The notes under the pieces were generated by a model. The model did no database searches. It worked only from the letters and a program-made list of their open reading frames with translations, and had not been told where the DNA came from. Positions 21,416 to 34,184 of a stretch of DNA of 64,000 bases are shown here, piece after piece (position 1 is the stretch's first letter; every line of letters begins with the position of its first letter). A program made the position numbers and the translations under genes. Source of the stretch: Lineus longissimus (Eukaryota > Nemertea > Pilidiophora > Heteronemertea > Lineidae); assembly GCF_910592395.1 (NCBI RefSeq), contig NC_088322.1:5019431-5083430 (forward strand). The letters run 5' to 3'.

Positions 21416-24052
21416 TGTTATATCCGCACTTTCGGAGAAAGTTCGGATACTGTTTTTATCAGGATTGTCGGTCCAACCGTCTGGCCGTCCGTCTGTATGT
21501 CACACTCTTGTGACCTCTCTACATTCTGAACGAGCTAGCCTAGACATTTCATATTTGGTGTGCACGCGTATCGGGTGAATATCAAGACCAAGTTCGATAA
21601 TGGCTGATTTCGCACTCAAGATGGCTGACTGGCGGCCATTTTGTTGTAAAACTTCCAAATCCCTTGTGACCTCTCTACATTCTGAACGAGTTCGCCTAGA
21701 CATTTCATATTTGGTGTGCACCTGTATCGGTTGAATATCAAGGCCAAGTTCCATAATGGCTGATTTTGCATTCAAGATGGCCGACTGTCGGCCATTTTGT
21801 TGTAAAACTTGCAAATGCCTTGTGACCTCTCTACATTCTGAACGAGTTCACCTAGACATTTCATATTTAGTGTGTATGTGTATGGTGTAAATATCAAGGT
21901 GAAGTTCGATAATGGCTGATTTTGCATTGAAGATGGCCGACTAGTGGCCATTTTGTTGTAAAACTTGGAAATGCCTTGTGACCTCTCTACATTCTGAACG
22001 AGTTCACTTAGACATTTCATATTCGGTGTGCATGTGTATTTTGTGAATATCAAGGCCAAGTTTGATAATGGCTGATTTCCCACTCAAGATGGCCGACTAG
22101 CAGCCTTTTTGGCTCATCGTCAGGGGAGTCTATAAAATAGCCCTGCGTCCGTCGTCGTCCGTTTCCTGTGTGGCACGTTTCTTAACTGCTTGTGCTATGA
22201 ACTTGAAACTTTGTACACATTATGAGCTAGGTCACATGATCTTTGGCAGCGAATTTCGGTCCGGTCTGATTCTTCACCTGGCCACCAGGGGGCTAAAACC
22301 AAAAACTTAAAAAGTGTGATAGATCGTTTATTACTGATTTGTTTTTGCTAAAATTTTTATGGTGGGTACCCCTAGCAAAGATACATCAGATATTATACGG
22401 GTTTTTGATTTGACCTACTTTCAAGGTCACAGAGGTCAAACTATAAAATTTCACCGATAGTGGCACGTTTTGTCTTTATTCGTCATATAGTCTTTATATT
22501 TGGTGTGTAGACACCTGTTACGTAGCTCTACAGGTTGATGTGGCGTACTTTTCAAGGTCACAGAGGTCAAATGGTGTGAATTGGCCGTTTGTGTGTAATT
22601 ATGGCACGTTTCTTAACCACTAAAGCTATGAATTTTAAATTTGGTACACATGACCCCCCTAGGTCAGATGACCTGTGACACTGATTTTGGTCCGGTCTGA
22701 TTCTTCACTTGGCCACCAGGGGGCCAAAACCAAAAAGTTTGAATAGTGCCATATCTCGCTTATTACTGATTAGTTTTTGGTAAAAATTTTATAGTAGATA
22801 CTCATAGCAAGGATACATCACATATGACAGGGGTTTTTGATTTGACGTACTTGTTAAGGTCACAGAGGTCAAATGGCGTAAATTGGCCATTTGAGCGTAA
22901 CTGTGGAACATTTGTTAACCCCTAAGGCTATGAACTTGAGACTTTGTACAAAGGACCCCCTAGGTCAGCTGACCTGTGACCCTGAATTTCACTCCGGTCT
23001 GATTCTCGACTTGGCCACCAGGGGGCCAAAAGTGAAAACCTAGAAAGTGTGATATTTCGCTTATTAGTGATTCTTTTCAATAACATTTTGATGGTAGGTT
23101 CTCCTAGCAAGGACACATCACATATCATATGAGTTTTTGATCTGACCTGCTTTTCAAGGTCACAGAGGTCGAATGGCATAAATTGGTCGCTTGATTGTAA
23201 CTATGCCACGTTTCTTAACCACTAAAGCTATGAACTTGAAATTTGGTAAACATGACTCCCTATGTCATGTAACCTCGGACACCAAATTTCGATCTGATCT
23301 GGTACTCAACTTGGCCACCAGGAGGCCAAAACTAAAATAGGTAAAAAGTGCAGTATCTCGTTTATTAGTGTTACTCCAAGCAACGATACATCACATGTCA
23401 TACCGACTTTGGTTTGACCTATATACTATACATGTACAATGTTTCCTAACCTGGATGAATTCCAAAGCATCAAATATCTATACGGTGAGCACAATGGCCC
23501 CTGGCCATTTCATTGTTGTAAAACTTAGATTTGCCTTGTGACCCCTCTACATTCTAAACGAGTTCACCTAGACATTTCATATTTGGTGTGCAGATGTATG
23601 GGGTGAATATCAAGGTCAAGTTCAATAATGGCTGATTTCGCATTGAAGATGGCTGAGTGGCGGCCATTTTGTTGTAAAACTTCCAAATCCCTTGTGACCT
23701 CTCTACATTCTGAAGGAGTTCACCTAGACATTTCATATTTGGTGTTCACACGTGAATGGGATGAATATCAAGGTCAAGTTCGATAATGGCTGATTTTGCA
23801 TTCAAGATGGCCGACTGGCGGCCTTTTTGTTGTAAAACTTAGAAATATCTTGTGACCTCTCTACATTCAGAACGTGTTCACCTGAACATTTTTCGCTATA
23901 GAAATAGACTACCCAAAATAACAATAAAAGCCACTCCAATCATCAGCTTCCTTCTTTACTATTCTATTCCATTCCATAACACTACCAGCAACCTGATTTC
24001 ACCAAAGTGCGGATATACTAGCGTTTGCCAGCAAACGCGGTGCCTCTAGTTT
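21416..24052 (+). mobile_element. Helentron-like element with ~155-bp core tandem repeats, containing a nested relative
   Basis: The 5' end has a hairpin of ATCCG(C)ACTTTC with GAAAGT(T)CGGAT (21,422-21,447). The 3' end has the subterminal complement AAAGTGCGGATA (24,004-24,015), a hairpin GCGTTTGC/GCAAACGC (24,021-24,038) and GGTGCCTCTAGTT. Between are about seven ~155-bp units (CCTTGTGACCTCTCTACATTC to GGCCATTTTGTTGTAAAAC). The array is interrupted by another element at 22,107-23,513, inserted within a T-run of one unit. Terminal hairpins, subterminal inverted repeats, a core array and no target duplication fit Helentron/DINE-type elements. Confidence 0.7.
22107..23513 (+). mobile_element. 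Nested Helentron-like non-autonomous element (four core units)
   Basis: Begins TTTTGGCTCATCGTCAGGGG, followed by a short GTCC(GTC)n tract and about four ~330-bp core units. Each unit has a GGCACGTTTCTTAACC block, a GGCCACCAGGGGGC block and AAGGTCACAGAGGTCA. It ends ACGGTGAGCACAATGGCCCC then TGGCCATTTCAT. It splits a monomer of the surrounding array inside TTTT without duplicating more than the T's, so the empty site can be read from neighbouring monomers. Confidence 0.7.
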
Positions 24053-25100
24053 AAACTTGGTATTCATTGTATTGGTATATCTGTCTACACAATGACAATG
24101 TATATTTAGTATGTATTTCCGCAATTGGACATCTTTCTCCCTACATGATATATCCTCTGACACCGAATTTCGATCCAATCTGATTCTCGACTTAGCCACC
24201 ATGGGGCCAAAACAAAAAACCGTAAAAAGTGCAATATCGCGCTTAACAGTGACTTATTTTCAATGATATTTTTATAATTTAGTAGGTACTCAGAGAGCAA
24301 GGGCACATCACATTTCCTACGGGTTTTTGATTTGACCTAATTTTCAAGGTCACAGAGGTCAAATGGTGTGAAATGGCCGTTTGAGTGTAACTATACACCT
24401 TTCCAGAAATGGGGCGCTGAGTGTCCGAAATAGTGATGTCATAAGGGGAAACAAGACCTTATGGTGGAGGGACAAAGGAGATAGTCATGGTTGACCAACA
24501 CACTTGAATGCCTTTGATGATGGACAAGGGGGAAAAAGTTAGTTCTAATGCAAGCCACCAATTTCAGGAAGCATGTATAAGGCACATTTCTTAACCGCTA
24601 AAGCTATGAACTTGAAGTTTGGTACACCTGATTCCCTATGTCATGTTACCTCTGACACCAAATTTCGGTCCGATCTGATTCTTGACTTTCAAATATTGCC
24701 GTGCGGCCATCTTGAAAATGAAACAAAGTGGGATTGCAACCAAATTTCATGTGATTGTATATCTAAGTACTCCCTACAACATCCCTGAATATCAGTCAAA
24801 TCCATCTACCAATATGGCCGCCAGGCGGCCATCATGAAAATTAAACAAAGTCCTGTTACTCCGAAACTAATGATCGGATTGCAACTAAACTTTATGTGAT
24901 TATGTATCTATGTACTCTTATAAATATCCCTAATGTTCAGTCAAATCCCATGACAAATATGGCCGCTAGGCCGGCATCGTGAAAATCCAACAAAGTCCTA
25001 TACTCCTAAACTGTTGAACAGATGTCAACCAATTTCCATGTGACATGTACACTCTTCAATAACCTGAAATTCAGTCAACTTTATAACCAAAATGTTATAC
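24053..25100. repeat. Partial Helentron-like core units and a ~120-bp tandem block
   Basis: Core-unit sequence (CCGAATTTCGATCCAATCTG, AAGGTCACAGAGGTCA) runs from about 24,160 to 24,700, interrupted at 24,391-24,577 by the dispersed 185-bp repeat. Three ~120-bp units follow (ATATGGCCGCCAGGCGGCC, about 24,690-25,085). I cannot find both ends of this element. Confidence 0.5.
24391..24577. repeat. Dispersed ~185-bp repeat, copy 2
   Basis: Same sequence as 19,548-19,738. It lies between GTGTAACTA and a GGCACATTTCTTAACC block, which are contiguous in other core units (GTGTAACTATGGCACG). The insertion point can therefore be read directly. Confidence 0.8.
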
Positions 25101-25970
25101 TTAGATGGTACCGGTATTTTTCTTTTTGCCATTGAGCCGAGAAGAATAATATTCTCCAATGCGTGTGACATATACGAAGAAATAATGAAGAGAACGGCTG
25201 GATGGTTCCTATAAACGTTGTTATGAAAAAATATAAAATGATACAAAATTGAGAACACTCTCAAATCCAATAACACCTTGTCACATGTCACTTCCGTTCT
25301 ATAGTAATAAAAGAAGTTGCTACCTGGAGTCACATAATTAGGCCTAGAAACAAGTACCTTGACCAAGAAACTCATTGCGAACTATTCCCATATTTTAATT
25401 CAAGACTGTCAGGTGCTGCCACCAACACTACGGTGGACAAACTACAAAATCAGGGAAATCTCACATTTTCACTCTCTGTCATGAAAAGACCAATAGTTCC
25501 CAATCAAATACCTAGATCAAACCATCGAGTACAACAGTTCAGCTACCAGCAATGGCATTTAAAATATAATGGGAACTCACTAATATTGCGAATAGAGACT
25601 TCGCCCTGAACATAATCACATACATGGATATTCCTTACACAAACATCAGCGGGGCGACACAGAAAGAATCGCGACGTCACTGAGAAAGATTTAAAACGAA
25701 TATTAGTGCGTTTCACAACAATATGGGAATAAAAACTGGTGAAACTAACCAGAAACTGTTCTCCCCATATCCACTGCAAATGACATGCATTACATTACCC
25801 AAGGTGGGCACATGGTCCCTGGACAATTTCATTCATATGTATGTATATGTATGACCCTAAAATCTAGGTCGAGTTCAATTTTAGGTGCGCTATGATTCTT
25901 AGTTTGCCGACTAGGTGACTTTTTCTGAAAAACTTAAAACTGGTCTGGCTCCCATATCCTTTCAGACAGG
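25101..25970. other. No feature recognised
   Basis: AT-rich sequence with short open frames only (longest 116 codons at 25025-25375, no recognisable domain). Confidence 0.3.
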
Positions 25971-26516
25971 AATTCTCCATTTGAGACTTCGGATTTCAAT
26001 GCGATTTTTTTTGATTTTCAAGTGTTTTGGACTTATTTCCACAGAAATAGGTAGGTGCAGCTACTAAAGGTACATCATATATGATACAAGTTTTTTTATT
26101 TTACCGAATTTCAAAACATCTCCCCCCGAATTCCTACTGCCAAGCAGGCACAGTGCCCTGGGCGCTATCGTTTAATATTCTGGGGTTTTCCGACTGCTGC
26201 TTACGATATTGGCCTTCACACTCGTTCCTAGAGACCTGCAATGCATGCCGTCCTGTAGAACAACCATATAGGCAGGGGCCGTGCTACCCTGTAAGCAAAT
26301 TCGTCCAATTCATGATAAGCATTCAAGTTCAAGTTTGCCAATTACGTTCATGACTTTACTAACTGTAAATTTCATACTTGGATTTATTTCATTTCAAGAT
26401 ACATTTATTTTGAATTATCAAACATTTCTGTGGAAATAAAGAGTACATAAAGTGCCAAAACACTTGAAAATAACATAAAACCGCATTGAAATCCTAAGTC
26501 TCAAATGGAGAATTCT
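25971..26516. mobile_element. Foldback element, ~85-bp arms
   Basis: The left arm begins GAATTCTCCATTTGAGACTT and the right arm ends with its complement (26,501-26,516). Both arms include CAAGTGTTTTGG-type sequence. The 90-codon frame inside (26081-26353) has no recognisable domain. Confidence 0.65.
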
Positions 26517-26649
26517 TGACTTGATTGGAAAATAAATATCTTTCGTAGGTGTGGTGATTTCAGCCAATAGGACGAAAGTAGGACAAGGTTGAATCATTTG
26601 CATAATTGATGTTATGAATGCAACTGGCACAGCCATCCCATTTGAGATG

Positions 26650-27702
26650 GTAGTTGATAAAGCTTGGAATCAGTGAAACCATGTAACCAGTGATAAACCT
26701 TGGAATAGTCAGTACTAAACCGTGGAATCACTGTGCAAGTACCGCGTAAAATCGGGCGCATTTCTTCCACGATTTATACCCTCCCAACTGCCAATCTCGT
26801 CCCAGCTGACTTTATTGATAGCAATTTGCCAGTAGTTCCAGAATCAACCTTTTTGTGGAGGATGACGTCATCATTGAATGCATTGGAAATGTGTTGTTGT
26901 CGTTAAAAAATAAACTTATATTCATGACAGGCCGCCATTTGCAAATATCTAATTATTGCTCTTCGATAAAAGCAAAAGTAAGCTTTTGTGATTGTTTTGT
27001 ATTCCATATACTAAAATAAAACGTTTTTATTAGAAGAATCATTTGTATATATGATGCTCTGATAAAGCTCAGTAGATATGACAAACATGCACACGGGAAT
27101 CACTAAAAAATGTGTCCACTTAGAACTGGTTACATCACGAAAATATCTCTACATCCCTCGATGTGTACATGAATATGTACGAAATCACTCACAGCGAAGG
27201 AATTTATTCACATTTTTCATCTCCAAACCCGGCTAAAACCTTCGGTAATAAACCTTCATCTACGTTTCTATGGATAAGTGCCAGCCGGTACTGCATGATG
27301 TAGTCAATCTTCTCTGTATCACCCTGTAAGATCACACCGCTCCGTTGTTCAAATAGGCACCGTGTGGTGGTGCAGTAAGCGGAGCGCTGATTGGTCCATA
27401 TTATGGGTGTGTGGTGGGCGTGTCGTTACGTGCATGCCCACATTTGGGAGATCAGTAATGTACACTGGAGGCGAGGTATGACTGGGTTGTTCTAAAATAT
27501 AGATTATTGAATCGGATATGCGACTGATTTCTAAACTACCGTCAAATTCCGATCTGGTCATGTAAAAATAAGCTCCAAATATTGATTCATAACCACCTTA
27601 GGTTCAAATGGCATTATTTCATGTTTTTATGCATTTTTAGGACTGATTCCAAGGTTTATCACTGGTTTCAAGGTTTCACTGGTTCCAAGCTTTATCACCT
27701 AC
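26650..27702. mobile_element. Inverted-repeat element with perfect 11-bp target-site duplication
   Basis: The termini GTAGTTGATAAAGCTTGG and CCAAGCTTTATCACCTAC pair for about 75 bp. CATTTGAGATG is repeated at 26639-26649 and 27703-27713. A duplication of 9-11 bp is characteristic of MULEs. The 1.05-kb interior has no transposase. Confidence 0.8.
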
Positions 27703-28033
27703 CATTTGAGATGTTTGGGGAATCCCCATTTCGTGCCCATGAGGAGTTGAATACATATACTTGCTATTTTTGATTCACAATTGCGATCCTTATTTTTGCC
27801 TCCTAATTTTTTTCTTCGTCGATTTTCTCCTTGAAATCTATCACTACAGGTCTTATTATTTTACAAAGCCTAGCTAAATTTGTATGCCGTTCTGTGTCCC
27901 CTCAGATTTATTTGGTATAAATCGCAAGCTTTTTGAGAAAAGGTGATTTTTGTGGTCATTCGTCAATTTATTTCATGGATATTTTGGGTGGTGTCCGTTT
28001 ACTCGATAACTGCTTTTAAAATCAAATAAAAGG

Positions 28034-31000
28034 TTTTTTAGCTCAGCTGACAAAGTCAGCGGGGCTAGTCAAATAGCTATTCGATTGGTGTCCGTCCTTC
28101 CACCCATCCTGCCATCCTTCCATCATGCCATCTGTAAACAAAGTCTGGCATTTTGTAATCATACAACCGAGGCACTTCAAATCTAGTCTTGCTTATAAAC
28201 ACCGCAGAAAATGTTGCTTACGGAAAAAAATTTGGGCGATTCGACTCAAATTCAGCTCCCCAGGGGGCAAAATGCGTAAATGAAAAAACAATTTTTTGAC
28301 GCTCTATTCCAGCAGATAAAAGCTTGAAATAAAGTTGAAAAGGTCTTCATGATACAGAAGTTTTGATATAAAATAGATTAGTGTCGATTTATATCACCAG
28401 TTGGCGGTAGTGAGCAAAACTGTTGTTTGACCCCGGATGACCCCGCTTTAAATTTCCCGCCGAGGTTACCTGGAGTACTATCGTCAAGAAAATGGCGGTG
28501 ACATTTTTATTTCTACCGGAGCGATGATTTTGTAAGTGACGAATTTTCTTTTTTAAGCCTTTACGGAAACGTATTTTGGTACGAAACTTCACACGTTTAT
28601 AGAAAAGATCAACGAGAATGTGTTCAAATGCCCTCATAACGATGAGTTCAACAGAATTTGGTCAAAACAACCTTCGAATGGAGTCAACTTTCTTTGCGAA
28701 ATTGAAGCGACGACCTCATTATTTATCGTAATTTATGCAGATCTGAGTCCAGCTGATGGGTGATGTTCTGATTTGTGTTCAAACTATTGGAAACTTCGGA
28801 AATTAGTTCTATTAGTTCTACTATTCTGCAGGAGTATATTATAGCCATTGATGTTGACAGCTAAAAGCACGAAAACTTTGTTCAGGTTTCTCGTCCAATC
28901 ACGTGACCTCTCCAACACTCGATAATGCACTCTTTTCGTCCACGTTTTAGGCCAATCTTCGGCCTGAACATGAAATCTAATAAGCGCAGTACTTAAATCA
29001 GATGTTTCTCTCGCCTTGAAAACATTCCTGGGTAAAATCCATTGAGAGTAGCCGAGTTAATCCACTTTTTCCGTGCCTAAAATCTCTGCCGCTGAATTCT
29101 ATAATTAGAAACTATTAACATCGCGGCAGTGTGGTTCCCATTGTGCGCCCTCCCACTTCACACCATGTCAGGAACTTTACGGAGAGGGCGTGCGGTAAGA
29201 AGAATGGCCAAAATGACGTCACGTTTTCCTGGCAATGTCTCTTGCCAGACCAGTCAAGCATTGGGAAAGCATCTTTACAGACAACGTTAGAACTAGAAAA
29301 CGAATATGTTAATTTGCAAAATTAAAAGCAGATTTCACCACTAACCAGCCAAATCGGAATATGACGGCGCAAAATGTTCTCGCTTTCCTCCTGCTAAAAA
29401 ACCTTGTTCCCGCACTCCTATTTTAATTTATGCCAAGGAATATGATATGATCTGTTTTCACTTTTTTGTAATTAAATGGTATTCATATAATGAGATCAAT
29501 AGTAGTGTCCGTGTCAGATCCCATCATGGAGGTATAAATAATTATTTATACCTCCATGATCACATCGTTCAACTAGTCTTCTCTCCCCAGGTGCCTCACA
29601 CGGACCTTCACGTCCCCATACTCAAGACCAACTCTTACAATATGGCCCTCAAAACAACCCTGGAGTCATGAATTCACAGGTGCTCCTGTGAAATCTCAGT
29701 TCTAGTTTATTTATCAAACTTTATCGAGGGTTATCGAATCGAATGGATGTGTCGATCGTCGGGGCGGATTGATATGTGGTTAGGTTGTGCGTCCAAGGCG
29801 ATTAGGTCATTCAGTTAGTTTGAGAAAGATCATGATCATGAAGATGCGTGTTGTGTATCATAACTGGAAAATAAGTTGAAATTATTATTAGTACTACGAT
29901 TCTTACATGAGTAATGAAATGGCCAGGGCCATTGTGCTCACCTCATGTGGAGGAAAGATGGATAAAGAGCATGGTATTGTGTCATGTAGTGTTAAGTTTG
30001 ATGTAGGTCCAAGCAATTACAATTTCCCCAAAATGGCCAATTTACAATACATTCGACCTCTGTGACCTTGAAAAGTAGGTCAAATCAAAGAAGACCCGGG
30101 TGACACATTGAATGGTTGTTAGAATTAGATGTACCTATGATATAAAATTGGTGCCAATCGGGCAAGTCATTACTAGGAATAATGGCATTTTGAAGAATTT
30201 AGGATTTGGCCCCCTCCCTGGAGGCCAAACGGCAAATCAGATCGCACCAAACTTCGGTACCTGAGATCACCTGACCAAGGCGTACATGTGTACTTAATTT
30301 GTGATCAATAGTCATTGCAGTTAAGAAACGTGCCATAGTTACGGCCTGACGGCGAATTTACGCCATTTGACCTCTGTGACCTTGACAAGAAGGTCAAATT
30401 AAAAACCTGTGTGACATATACTGTATGGTGGTTAGATGTACCCATGATGTCAAATTGGTGGCAATCGGGCAAGAAGTTAAGGAATAATCACATTTTTAAA
30501 GTTTTTGGATTTTGCCCCCTGGTGGTCAAGTGGTGAATCATATTGGACCAAACTTCGGTCCCTAAGATCACCTGACTAAGGGGTAAATGTGTAACAAATT
30601 TGGTATCAATAGCCATTGCAGTTTAGAAACGTGCCATCGTTACATCCTAACGGCCAATTTACACCATTTGACCTCTGTGACCTTGAAAAGGAGGTCAAAT
30701 CAAAAACCCGGAGGATATATGATGCACCTTTGCTAGAAGTACCTACCATATTTTTTTCAAAATTTCCCGACTACTATTAAGGGAGATAATTGCATATTTT
30801 CACTTTTAACGTTTGGCCCCCTGGTGGCCAAACCATGAAACGAATCGGACCGAAACTTGGTTTCCAAGGTGTCATTACATAAGGGTACATGTGTACCAAG
30901 TTTCAACTCAATAGCTCTAACAGTTACGAAACGTGCCCTGCTAACGGACGACGGACGACGACGACGACGACGACGGACGACGGACGCCACGGTATGGGAT

Positions 31001-32556
31001 AAGCTCACCTCTGCTAAGAGGTGAGCTAAAAAGTATACGTTTTAAGCAACACGATAATGTTACTCCCATAAAAAAACTGTCAATTCTCCTTACCACTCAC
31101 AGAAGCCAAGCCATTGCTGTTAAGTTATGCAGGGGCTTAATCAATTACTTGCACTCCATGTGGGGTGAATAACATTACCTTTTGAACGGCTGGCTGTAGG
31201 GGGATGATTGGAACAGCCGGTATACCTGCTGACCTGCTGAACCAAGGTTAATGTTATTTTCAATCCACGATTGCAGGTCACCTGATTTTCGAGATTTCGC
31301 GGGAAATGAAATTGTAAACAAACGCATGTGTGCAGTTCAAATGTAAACAAAAATGTATTTTTGGTACTTTTGGTTGCTGGACTTGGGTTTTCCCGCAGTT
31401 AGGAGCTGGATCAAATTGGTGGTCTATTGTGCTGTTTTAGTCAGAGGTAGCCCTTGATTATGAAGGGATTTTCAAATTAAGGTGACCGTAGTCTTTTATG
31501 TGCTCAGCTCACCACAGCTTTCAATACTTGATGTATCTGAAGAGGCGCGCGGAACCTGACATGGCCTTACCAAGGAGCTGCTAACTTTGCCTTTTTGGCT
31601 GAGACATTGCTTCATGTAGGACTAGGAGGAGCACGCATTTTAAAGTTATAGTAGTGATAGTACAGTTGGTTCGAGCCATTTGGAAGCCGACATGTGAAGG
31701 CCTATCTGGGTTCTCCTTCTTCTCCGTATAAAAAGGGGCATATTGCTGACTAAGGAACAAGGCATATTGACATTGCCTCATCATCTCTATGGGACCAATT
31801 GATATACTTTTATATGCACGCATACATCGTGCCATTTCAGGGTCCGAGTCTGTGGACAATTGGTTTGATTAATTTGTCTCTTCGATATTGCTCCTTTATT
31901 GCATTAGATTTTCATCGCAATTCGATCTATTCAAGATATAGCCAATTTGAACCTGTCTGCGCCAAGGATAGATTGGTTCCAGATCGACTCACTATGACTA
32001 GGAATACGCAGTAGAGCACAATGTCATGAAAAACGACCCTTTGTATTGTAAATTCCAATCACCTGCAGGACAGGTCAATTTCTCTCAATAAAATTAATTT
32101 TGTTGACTCCTGTAATCTCTACCTTATTAAAAAAAAAAGAAAGTGGTGCTAGTCCCAAACTGGTAATTTCTATTTATTTTGACCTCTGTTAAATCATGAT
32201 ACCTCTCAATTACAGACAGCATTTTGTATCCTTGTGCTGTACAACCCAGCCTGGACATACCACAGTTGTCCATGGAGAAGTCTCATCCTCTCTGACACTT
32301 TTTTTCTGTAAAGCTACTGATACAACATGCTGAACTAGGGATATCTTCCGTTGCCTCCTGTAATATTTACATACCATGGCTGATTAGTTCAATCATATTT
32401 CATCCACCTGGCAGCTCTGCATTGGAAATTTTAGTGGTATAACGTGTTCTCTTGACCTTCAAACAGTAGTATTAAGCCGATATTTACTGCTTTATACCCT
32501 CAGTCCTATGTTATTAGGTCATCCAGCTGAGCACCAGGCCCTTGGGCCTCTTGTTA
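28034..32556 (+). mobile_element. Helentron-like element (AGCTCAGCTGA family) containing a nested one
   Basis: The 5' end is a T-run followed by a hairpin of AGCTCAGCTGAC and GTCAGCGGGGCT. The 3' end is CAGCTGAGCACC, then the AGGCCC/GGGCCT hairpin and CTTGTT (32,556). Its first ~700 bp and last part match 59,541-62,054, and its ends match 3,803-6,691. The extra length comes partly from the nested element at 29,914-31,032. No coding capacity recognised; the region 31,040-32,500 holds only small frames. Confidence 0.7.
29914..31032 (-). mobile_element. Helentron-like non-autonomous element (GCTCACCTCT family)
   Basis: Complete short copy. The 5' hairpin (arms GCTCACCTCT and AGAGGTGAGC) is at 31,003-31,026, with a short (ACG)n beside it. 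Three core units follow, then the 3' end at 29,914-29,948 with a hairpin of AATGGCC/GGCCATT next to GTGCTCACCTCATG. The core from about 30,030 to 31,032 matches 2,706-3,726 almost base for base. Confidence 0.8.
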
Positions 32557-32899
32557 AGGTATTTGATATGAATTAAAAATATTACTATTTGTCCAGTGGG
32601 ATTGTCGTTGGACATTGACTGTTGAACAGTTATGCAGGAATGACAAAAATATGTCCACATTGTTGAGAGTACAGTAGAACCTCCCTTAGCGGACACCTCT
32701 GCCAGGCGGACACCTCTACATTACGGACACGTCCGGCCAGTCCCGATTTTTTCTAAGTCATTTCAAATAACAAAAACCTCTGTACGGCGGACACCTCTCT
32801 ACTCCGAATTGCGGACAAGGCGATGGCCAATTCTGGGTCCAATTCCCTCCCAATTACAGACAGTAGGCAATAACAATGGTTTCCCACGTGTGCTTGGAG

Positions 32900-33960
32900 A
32901 GTGTGATATGGCCGCCAGCCGCCATCTTAGATTTTCGCATTCCGCTCGTTTACTAGAGAACCGGAGGTCCAACAGTCTTCAAACTTTTGTGGTGTGATGG
33001 TCTATGGTAGGGGAGGTTCCCTATCGATTTTGGGCCCGACCCGAAATCAAAGATGGCAGCCAGCCACCATCTTAGATTTTGGCATTCCGCTCGTTAACTG
33101 GAGAACCAGAGGTCCAACAGTCTTCAAACTTTTGTGGTGTAATGGTCTATGGTAGGGGAGGTTCCCTATCGATTTTGGGCCCGACCCGAAATCAAAGATG
33201 GCCGCCAGCCACCATCTTAGATTTTGGCATTCCACTCGTTAACTGGAGAACCAGAGGTCCAACAGTCTTCAAACTTCTGTGGTGTAATGGTCTATGGTAG
33301 GGGAGGTTCCCTATCGATTTTGGGCCCGACCCGAAATCAAAGATGGCAGCCAGCCAACATCTTAGATTTTGGCATTCCGCTCGTTAACTGGAGAACCAGA
33401 GGTCCAACAGTCTTCAAACTTTTGTGGTGTAATGGTCTATGGTAGGGGAGGTTCCCTATCGATTTTGGGCCCGACCCGAAATCAAAGATGGCCGCCAGCC
33501 ACCATCTTAGATTTTGGCATTCCGCTCGTTAACTGGAGAACCAGAGGTCCAACAGTCTTCAAACTTTTGTGGTGTAATGGTCAATGGTAGGGAAGGTTCC
33601 CTATCAATTTGGGGCCCGACCCGAAATCAAAGATGGCCGCCAGCCACCATCTTAGATTTTGGCATTCCGCTCGTTAACTAAAGAACTAGAGGTCCAACTG
33701 ACTTCAAACTTTTGTGGTGTAATGGTCTTCAGTGGGGGAGGTTCCCTATCGATTTGGGGCGCGTTCCAAAATCCAATATGGCCGCCAACCGCCATCCTAG
33801 ATTTTAGCATTTCGCTCGTTAATTGAAGAACTAGAAGTCCGACAGACTTCAAACTTTTGTGGTGTAATGGCCTATCGTAGGGGATGTTCCCTACTGATTT
33901 TGGGCTCGATCCAAAATCCAATATGGCCACCAGCCACCAACTTAGATTTTTGTATTCTGA
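32900..33960. repeat. 145-bp tandem array, about seven units
   Basis: Unit of exactly 145 bp in the best-preserved part (GAGGTTCCCTATCGATTTTG through TGGTCTATGGTAGGGGA). Neighbouring units differ by a few bases and later ones diverge. The repeated 73-codon frames starting at 33079, 33224 and 33369 are the same unit read three times, not genes. Diverged units reappear at 35,450-35,820. Confidence 0.9.
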
Positions 33961-34072
33961 TCGTTAAAGGGTAACTCGTGTCAAATTTCACCATATAATG
34001 TTTTAGCTGTTTTTGACAAATGACTGCGTCACTTTCTCATGAATTGGTAAGGTTTTCGAATTGAAATGCACA

Positions 34073-34128
34073 TTTTTAGCTCACCTCTTAGCAGAGGTGA
34101 GCTTATCCCATACCGTGGCGTCCGTCGT

Positions 34129-34184
<56 letters not shown>

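Noticed and set aside
33079-33590. Three near-identical 73-codon frames 145 bp apart
   Set aside because: They are successive units of a noncoding 145-bp tandem array inside a mobile element.
33000-33960. CRISPR-like regular repeats
   Set aside because: Units are contiguous tandem repeats without unique spacers, in a eukaryotic genome.
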